This document shows, piece by piece, positions 59,167 to 64,000 of a stretch of 64,000 nt of DNA. A program made the position numbers and the translations under genes. The stretch lies in contig JAUIDN010000001.1 in assembly GCA_030428615.1 (NCBI GenBank), positions 412,557-476,556 on the forward strand. The letters are read 5' to 3'. Each line of letters begins with the position of its first letter. Position 1 is the stretch's first letter. The DNA comes from Alphaproteobacteria bacterium (GTDB lineage Bacteria > Pseudomonadota > Alphaproteobacteria > Sphingomonadales > Emcibacteraceae). The notes under the pieces were generated by a model that saw only the letters and a program-made list of their open reading frames with translations, had not been told where the DNA came from and did not search any database.

Positions 59167-59625
59167 CTAATTCGCTATCATTGCTGTAAATGTTGCTTCG
59201 GCGACGAGATTGCCATCAACTTTTCCCTGCGCCGAAAAGCGCCAGATATTTCTTCGGTGCTGTTCTTTCTGAACATGGAGCTCCAGCATGTCACCAGGTT
59301 CCACGGGTTTTCTAAATTTAGCGCTATCAATTGACATGAAATAAACAAGATGCCCTTCGGCTTCTTCACCCAAACTCAACATTACGAGCGCCGCAGCCGT
59401 TTGAGCCATTGATTCAACGATAAGCACACCCGGCATTACCGGTTTTTCCGGAAAATGCCCCTGAAAGAAAGGTTCATTTATTGTAACAGCCTTTTTGCCG
59501 ACTGCTTTTTCACCGAGTTCAATTTCACATAATTTATCCACAAGAAGCATCGGATACCGATGCGGGATAAGTTCCTTTATGCGATTAATATCAATATCAT
59601 CCATTTTTTGAGAAACGCTTGTCAT
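59167..59625 (-). CDS. fabZ: 3-hydroxyacyl-ACP dehydratase
   Basis: A 152-residue hot-dog-fold dehydratase of fatty-acid elongation. LIPHRYPMLLVDKL opens the fold and FFQGHFPEKPVMPGVLIVES carries the catalytic His57 and Glu71. It is separated from skp by a hairpin terminator, so unlike the usual bamA-skp-lpxD-fabZ-lpxA operon it appears to have its own promoter and is followed by gloA. Confidence 0.96.
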   Translation of the reverse strand: MTSVSQKMDDIDINRIKELIPHRYPMLLVDKLCEIELGEKAVGKKAVTINEPFFQGHFPEKPVMPGVLIVESMAQTAAALVMLSLGEEAEGHLVYFMSIDSAKFRKPVEPGDMLELHVQKEQHRRNIWRFSAQGKVDGNLVAEATFTAMIAN

Positions 59626-59679
59626 TCGATTTCCATTTCTTTTTTTGCCAGTATAGTAAGCTTAAAATAAATTTAAAAG

Positions 59680-59718
59680 CGACAAAATAAAAAAACCTGC
59701 CAACAATGCAGCAGGTTT
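59680..59718 (-). terminator. Rho-independent terminator after skp
   Basis: On the minus strand AAACCTGC / GCAGGTTT (59718-59711 with 59700-59693) with a 10-base loop, followed by a T-rich tail (59692-59680). It ends the dxr-rseP-bamA-skp transcript before fabZ. Confidence 0.82.
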
Positions 59719-59738
59719 CTTCAAAAATTGGTGACTGT

Positions 59739-60359
59739 TTACTGCTGTGCAGCCGGTGCGGCTTGCCCTTGCCCCTGCGCAGCAGCCTCAGGAAGATCAG
59801 GAAGCACAACCTGCAAGGATGGCATCGCGAGGTCAAGCTGTTCAATTACCCTTGTGGTCACATCAAGTCCCGGAACCTGTTCGATGATTATTGTCTTGTC
59901 CATCAGAAGCGTGGCTCCTGTCTGCTTCAACACGTCTTGAAGTATCGGTTTTAATGCACGCTCTACTTCCGCATCGGCGTTTACCAATGCCCTTTCAAGC
60001 TGCAATCTCTTGCGTTGCACGTTTTGCTGATATTGGTTCACTTTCAGTTGAAAATCCTGAGCACGTTGATTGTAAGCGTCCTGGGGGATCATGTTAATTT
60101 GAGATTGAAGTTCCTCCTGCTCTGCTTTTAGCGTTGCTTCGATCCCTTGCAGTTCTATTTGCATCTGGCTTTCAATCTGACTTACCTGCCGACTTATGTC
60201 TTTTGCAACGGCTGCGTTTGCACTAATCTGCCGATTATCAATAACGATGATCTTGGCCGCCGGGATATCCTGTGCAATAGCTATATTGTTAATTACCAAT
60301 ACTGTGATTAAGGCTGCAAAGCCCGCACATATTTGTTTTATACTCAATTTATCTATCAT
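59739..60359 (-). CDS. skp: Skp/OmpH-family periplasmic chaperone
   Basis: A 206-residue chaperone for unfolded outer-membrane proteins. Signal peptide 1-29 (cleavage after IAIAQ), then AAKIIVIDNRQISANAAVAK, the long coiled-coil arm (about 50-130) and a Gln/Ala/Pro-rich tail. The start is ATG 60359, two bases after the bamA stop; the longer frame would run back into bamA. It acts upstream of BamA. A terminator follows. Confidence 0.92.
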   Translation of the reverse strand: MIDKLSIKQICAGFAALITVLVINNIAIAQDIPAAKIIVIDNRQISANAAVAKDISRQVSQIESQMQIELQGIEATLKAEQEELQSQINMIPQDAYNQRAQDFQLKVNQYQQNVQRKRLQLERALVNADAEVERALKPILQDVLKQTGATLLMDKTIIIEQVPGLDVTTRVIEQLDLAMPSLQVVLPDLPEAAAQGQGQAAPAAQQ

Positions 60360-60360
60360 T

Positions 60361-62715
60361 TTAAAATCTCGTTCCGACGTTAAACTGGAAAAATTCCGTT
60401 TCGTCACTAGGTTTATTTTTAATCGCTTTGGCCAAATCAATCCTAAACGGCCCAAACGGTGAATTCCATGAAAATCCAATGCCCACCGAAACCCTAGGTT
60501 CCGCAGTATCGCCAAGCAATGTATATAACAGGCCTGATTCAGATATCAAGCTATCTTCTGCATCAACGTTAAATAATGCACCCACATCTGCATACAAGCT
60601 TGCCTCGATTCCCAGGTCGCGTGCCCCCCCACCCAATGGTATGAATAGCTCTGCAGTACCTTTATAATAGGTATTACCGCCGAGCGAAAATCCTGAGAAT
60701 AATTCAGTAAATCCATCTCTATACTCCCGAGGGCCAACACCCGCTTCCTTAAATCCGCGAATTTGCGGATTCCCCAGGAAAAATCTTTTATTCAGCCTGA
60801 TATCTTGGCCCAGGCCAAATATATGTCCACCTTCAGCGCCAATATTAAATACCCAGGTTCCATAAATCGGGTAATAAAAGTCATAACTTGCCCTGGTTTT
60901 TATAAATTTTTCATTTCCGCCGACTCCCGCAAATTCCTGAGAGTAAGTCGCTCGCTGACCCCGGTTCGGTTTTTGCGGGTTGTCAAGCGAATCGTAGGTC
61001 AAGCTGTAGCTAATCGATGAAGTTGTGAAGTTACCCGAATTATTGGCAAGATACGGGCTGTCTGAAAAGGTATTTATCCTCACGGTATCCTTAGTAAATC
61101 CGTATGAAAGCCCCATAACCACATATTCCGTGATTGGATATGCAATCCGTAGCGCCCCACCATATGATTTCTGTCTGAAACCACTTTCAATGAAGTTTGT
61201 ATCGCGAAGGAAAATGTCCGACCCCATCGCTAATCTGCGATCCATAAAATATGGCTCTGTAAAACTAAGGTCTACTTGTTTCCGACGTTTAGAAAGTTGT
61301 GTTCCCAACCTCACAAACTGACCTTTGCCAAGTAAATTTCTTTCCGCTATGCTGAAATTCACTAAAAAACCTTCGAAGCTGGAATATCCCAACCCTGCAG
61401 ACAACTCCCCGGTTGGTTGCTCTTCCACGGTTATCTCTAAAATGGTCTTATCCGCAGCAGTACCTTCTATCTGTTCGACCTCAACCTCTCTAAAAAATTG
61501 AAGTGATTGGACCCTGATTTCAGACCTATTCAGTTTGGAAGAATTATAAGCGTCACCTTCGACAAGTCTTAGCTCTCTTCTGATCACCTTGTCATGGGTT
61601 CTGACATTATCGATAATCTTAATTTCTTCGACATAAACACGTGGAGCTTCGTTAATGACATAAATGATATCGACCGTTCTTTCCCGCCTGTTTCTTCTGA
61701 CCTGAGGGCGTATATCAACGAACGCATATCCACGAAGTCCCGCAATCTCTGTCAAAAACTCAACAGAGTCATCTATTGCGGTTGAATCATACAGTTCTCC
61801 CTGTTTCGTAAACACCGCTTCCAGCATAACCTCAGGTTTAAGTTCCTCTATATGACTTTCAACATTAATCTCACCGAAGTGATACAGTTCGCCTTCTTCA
61901 ACGGAAATATTAATAAAAAAGTTCCTTTTATCTGGCGCAAGTTCAGCAACGGCTGAAGTAACCCTGAAATCTGCATAGCCCTGTTCGCGGTAAAAATCCC
62001 GGAGCAACTGCTGATCATAGGTCAATCTATCAGGATCATATGTATCTTCTGATGCCAAAAACTTCCACCAACGACTTTCAACTGAAGCCAATTTGGATCG
62101 TAAAATATCATTGTTAAATACTTCATTGCCGAGAAAGTTAATTTTCCCGATAACGCTTTTCGCACCTTCTGATATTTCAAAAACAAGGTTAACGCGGTTT
62201 TGTTCAAGCTGGATAATTTTGGGATCAACAGTAGCTGCAAACCGCCCACCGCGACGATATATTTCCAATATTCGCTGAACATCCGCCCTTACTTTGGCCC
62301 GCGAAAACACTATTCGAGGCCTTAGCTGAATTTCCTCATAAAGATCTTCATCATCTTTATATTTATTTCCTTCAAAAACGATCCGGTTAATAATTGGGTT
62401 TTCCACTACGGCAACAACAAGAGTAGCTCCCCGACGGCCAACATCCACATCAGAAAACAACCCCGTATTGTAAAGCCGCTTTAATGACGCGTCGCCCAAT
62501 TGCTCTGTATAAGTATCACCAATATTCAAAAGCAGGTAAGATTCGATGGTAGTTGCTTCAATCCTCTGATTACCTATGATTTCAATATTCGCAATCTGAA
62601 CACCCTCTTCAGTAAGAGCTTGGACCGTTTGCGCATGCAAACTATTAAAGCCAAACACAGGCACCAAAATAGCAAACAAACAAAGACCGATAATTTTATA
62701 TTGCTGCAATACCAC
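60361..62715 (-). CDS. bamA: Outer-membrane protein assembly factor BamA
   Basis: A 784-residue BamA: signal peptide about 1-30 (HAQ), five POTRA domains (about 38-375) and a 16-strand barrel (about 380-784) ending in an aromatic residue (FNVGTRF). The conserved VRGF-like loop-6 motif is IRGFKEAG (IRGF), in the PQIRGFKEAGVGPRE segment. It inserts beta-barrel proteins in the outer membrane. The start is a GTG with AGGA upstream. Between rseP and skp, as in other alphaproteobacteria. Confidence 0.97.
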   Translation of the reverse strand: MVLQQYKIIGLCLFAILVPVFGFNSLHAQTVQALTEEGVQIANIEIIGNQRIEATTIESYLLLNIGDTYTEQLGDASLKRLYNTGLFSDVDVGRRGATLVVAVVENPIINRIVFEGNKYKDDEDLYEEIQLRPRIVFSRAKVRADVQRILEIYRRGGRFAATVDPKIIQLEQNRVNLVFEISEGAKSVIGKINFLGNEVFNNDILRSKLASVESRWWKFLASEDTYDPDRLTYDQQLLRDFYREQGYADFRVTSAVAELAPDKRNFFINISVEEGELYHFGEINVESHIEELKPEVMLEAVFTKQGELYDSTAIDDSVEFLTEIAGLRGYAFVDIRPQVRRNRRERTVDIIYVINEAPRVYVEEIKIIDNVRTHDKVIRRELRLVEGDAYNSSKLNRSEIRVQSLQFFREVEVEQIEGTAADKTILEITVEEQPTGELSAGLGYSSFEGFLVNFSIAERNLLGKGQFVRLGTQLSKRRKQVDLSFTEPYFMDRRLAMGSDIFLRDTNFIESGFRQKSYGGALRIAYPITEYVVMGLSYGFTKDTVRINTFSDSPYLANNSGNFTTSSISYSLTYDSLDNPQKPNRGQRATYSQEFAGVGGNEKFIKTRASYDFYYPIYGTWVFNIGAEGGHIFGLGQDIRLNKRFFLGNPQIRGFKEAGVGPREYRDGFTELFSGFSLGGNTYYKGTAELFIPLGGGARDLGIEASLYADVGALFNVDAEDSLISESGLLYTLLGDTAEPRVSVGIGFSWNSPFGPFRIDLAKAIKNKPSDETEFFQFNVGTRF

Positions 62716-62745
62716 TAATTCCTACCCTAAATTATCCATTAAATT

Positions 62746-63852
62746 CTAGAACTTAAATAAATCGTTATAAAAAGCAAATACCATCAGGCTTAATACCAAA
62801 GCCCCACCGATCTTGAAACCAAATTCCTGCGCTTTCAGGCTCATTTTTTTCCTTCTCACGGCCTCTATAGCATAGAAGAGCAAATGTCCACCATCGAGCA
62901 CCGGTATTGGAAATAAATTAATCATTCCAAGTCCAATAGAAACGAGAGCAGCAAAGTTGATTAATGAAACGATACCATATTCGGCTGTTTTTCCCGCCAC
63001 TCTGGCGATCGTGATCGGACCGCCCAGCTCCTTGACTGAACGATCTCCGGTAATCATTTGCCCAAGTCCCTGCAAATTTCTTAACGTTAAGTTCTTCGTC
63101 TCAATGGTGGCCTGCCACAAAGCACTGAAAGGACCGTATTTAATCAGTTCCCGTTCTTCCGGATTATTTCTGATACCTATTTGCCTTACTTTGGTCGGTT
63201 GGCCCAAAATGTCCTCATCATCAACAATATTCAGCGCGAAATTGAGGTTTATCGTGCGACCATCCCGCAGCACAACAACAGAAACCTGTTCGTCCACCTT
63301 AAATAATAGATGTTCACGAATATCACGAAATGTCGAGATTTCCTCGCCGTCAATAGATATTATTCTGTCACCAGTTTCCATGCCCGCCGCTTCGGCTGCA
63401 CCGCCTTCTATCACGCCACCCACAATAGGAGAAAATTCGATCCTGCCGTAAGTGAAATACATTCCGGCAATAATGAGAATGGCGAATAAAAAATTAACCG
63501 CCGGTCCGGCGAATACGATCGCCGATTTTTGCCACAGGTTTTTATAATGAAAGGCTACTTTCTTTTCTTCTTCAGTCATTGTTGGGAGCGCATGTCCCGG
63601 CGCACTGGATTCGCTCGCATCACCAAAAAACTTTACGTACCCACCAAGCGGAATCCAGCTGAATTTCCATCTTGTACCGTGCCTATCGTTAAATCCCCAT
63701 ATTTCCGGACCGAAGCCAATTGAAAAGACCTCAACGCGAACTCCATTAAGACGTGCGACAATATAATGTCCCCATTCGTGGACGAAAACAAGGACCGTCA
63801 ATACCGCCAAAAAAGCCACTATTGTCTGGCCTATATATAATATGGAATCCAT
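62746..63852 (-). CDS. rseP: Site-2 (RseP-type) zinc metalloprotease
   Basis: A 368-residue inner-membrane intramembrane protease: HEWGH at 25-29 in helix 1, a periplasmic PDZ domain (GGVIEGGAAEAAGMETGDRI, about 140-160) and the third ligand in FPIPVLDGGHLLFY. Only one PDZ-like unit is evident, compared with two in E. coli RseP, which is normal for alphaproteobacteria. It cleaves anti-sigma factors and signal-peptide remnants. Start overlaps dxr by one-base spacing (TAA-A-ATG). Confidence 0.95.
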   Translation of the reverse strand: MDSILYIGQTIVAFLAVLTVLVFVHEWGHYIVARLNGVRVEVFSIGFGPEIWGFNDRHGTRWKFSWIPLGGYVKFFGDASESSAPGHALPTMTEEEKKVAFHYKNLWQKSAIVFAGPAVNFLFAILIIAGMYFTYGRIEFSPIVGGVIEGGAAEAAGMETGDRIISIDGEEISTFRDIREHLLFKVDEQVSVVVLRDGRTINLNFALNIVDDEDILGQPTKVRQIGIRNNPEERELIKYGPFSALWQATIETKNLTLRNLQGLGQMITGDRSVKELGGPITIARVAGKTAEYGIVSLINFAALVSIGLGMINLFPIPVLDGGHLLFYAIEAVRRKKMSLKAQEFGFKIGGALVLSLMVFAFYNDLFKF

Positions 63853-63853
63853 T

Positions 63854-64000
63854 TTACTTACTTATTCCTGTTATCAACTCGTTTGAAACTCTTCTCGCAT
63901 TTTCATCAACATTATGAACATCACTTAAGCTCGTCATATTATGAAAGCTAATCTTACCCAAAGTTTCTTCTACTATTTTAGCGATATCCAGGAACCCTAT
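63854..64000 (-). CDS. dxr: 1-deoxy-D-xylulose-5-phosphate reductoisomerase (3' end)
   Basis: The minus strand reads 48 residues from the window edge to a TAA at 63854: GFLDIAKIVEETLGKISF and VHNVDENARRVSNELI match the C-terminal helices of DXR, the second enzyme of the MEP isoprenoid pathway. The gene order dxr-rseP-bamA supports the call. The rest of the gene lies beyond the window. Confidence 0.85.
   Translation of the reverse strand: MGFLDIAKIVEETLGKISFHNMTSLSDVHNVDENARRVSNELITGISK

Overview
The window is ordinary chromosomal DNA of an alphaproteobacterium with an A+T-leaning genome. The clearest signs are the gene orders rne / amidase-PBP1a-prfB, YhdP-like/glnE/bcp/DUF455/M23-bactofilin, tyrS/anmK near cysteine desulfurases, trxB-lysR, comEC/gltX/gltA and dxr-rseP-bamA-skp-fabZ. 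The absence of lpxD/lpxA/lpxB around fabZ resembles what I recall of Sphingomonadales and their relatives (Emcibacterales and Kordiimonadales are also possible). Sequence alone does not settle the order. I saw no transposase, phage gene, CRISPR array, tRNA or rRNA.

Layout. 1-3250: the 5' end of a Zur/Fur-type regulator, an orphan hisI, and a three-gene arsenate-resistance operon (gapdh-arsJ-arsR) with a palindromic operator placed between the -35 and -10 boxes. 3325-12475: a co-directional minus-strand block reading amidase, formate-THF ligase (fhs), TAXI binding protein, fused TRAP permease, and a two-subunit Tat-exported molybdenum hydroxylase (iorAB type), ending at a strong hairpin. 12583-18332: three class V PLP enzymes (two are tandem overlapping cysteine desulfurases), a small lipoprotein, two alpha/beta hydrolases and a probable small RNA. 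18329-31314: anmK/tyrS divergent, an LD-carboxypeptidase, a YhdP/AsmA-like giant protein, glnE, bcp, a DUF455 ferritin-like protein, and an M23 peptidase-bactofilin pair. 31373-41824: prfB with a textbook +1 programmed frameshift, PBP1a, an AMIN/amidase_3 cell-wall amidase, RNase E, a BepA-like protease and a DsbA-like thiol protein. 41932-48320: trxB-lysR, a second probable small RNA, a HAD phosphatase-aminotransferase pair, and uvrB. 48332-53605: an accessory stretch with a lipoprotein hydrolase, an exported M20 peptidase, a Tat-tagged ThDP enzyme and a DUF6090-like membrane protein. 53628-64000: a split comEC, gltX, gltA, gloA-fabZ, and skp-bamA-rseP-dxr.

How the genes work together. Much of the window serves the envelope: PBP1a, amidase, M23 peptidase/bactofilin, LD-carboxypeptidase and AnmK for peptidoglycan; BamA, Skp, RseP and BepA-like M48 for outer-membrane protein assembly and quality control. 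The rest is core metabolism and information processing. The most notable non-routine points are two intergenic plus-strand RNAs with C-rich (anti-Shine-Dalgarno-like) loops and Rho-independent terminators, the lpx-less fabZ neighbourhood, the split comEC without a clear start codon, and the ThDP enzyme with a twin-arginine leader. I did not find a wholly new multi-gene system; the small RNAs are the best candidates for undescribed biology.
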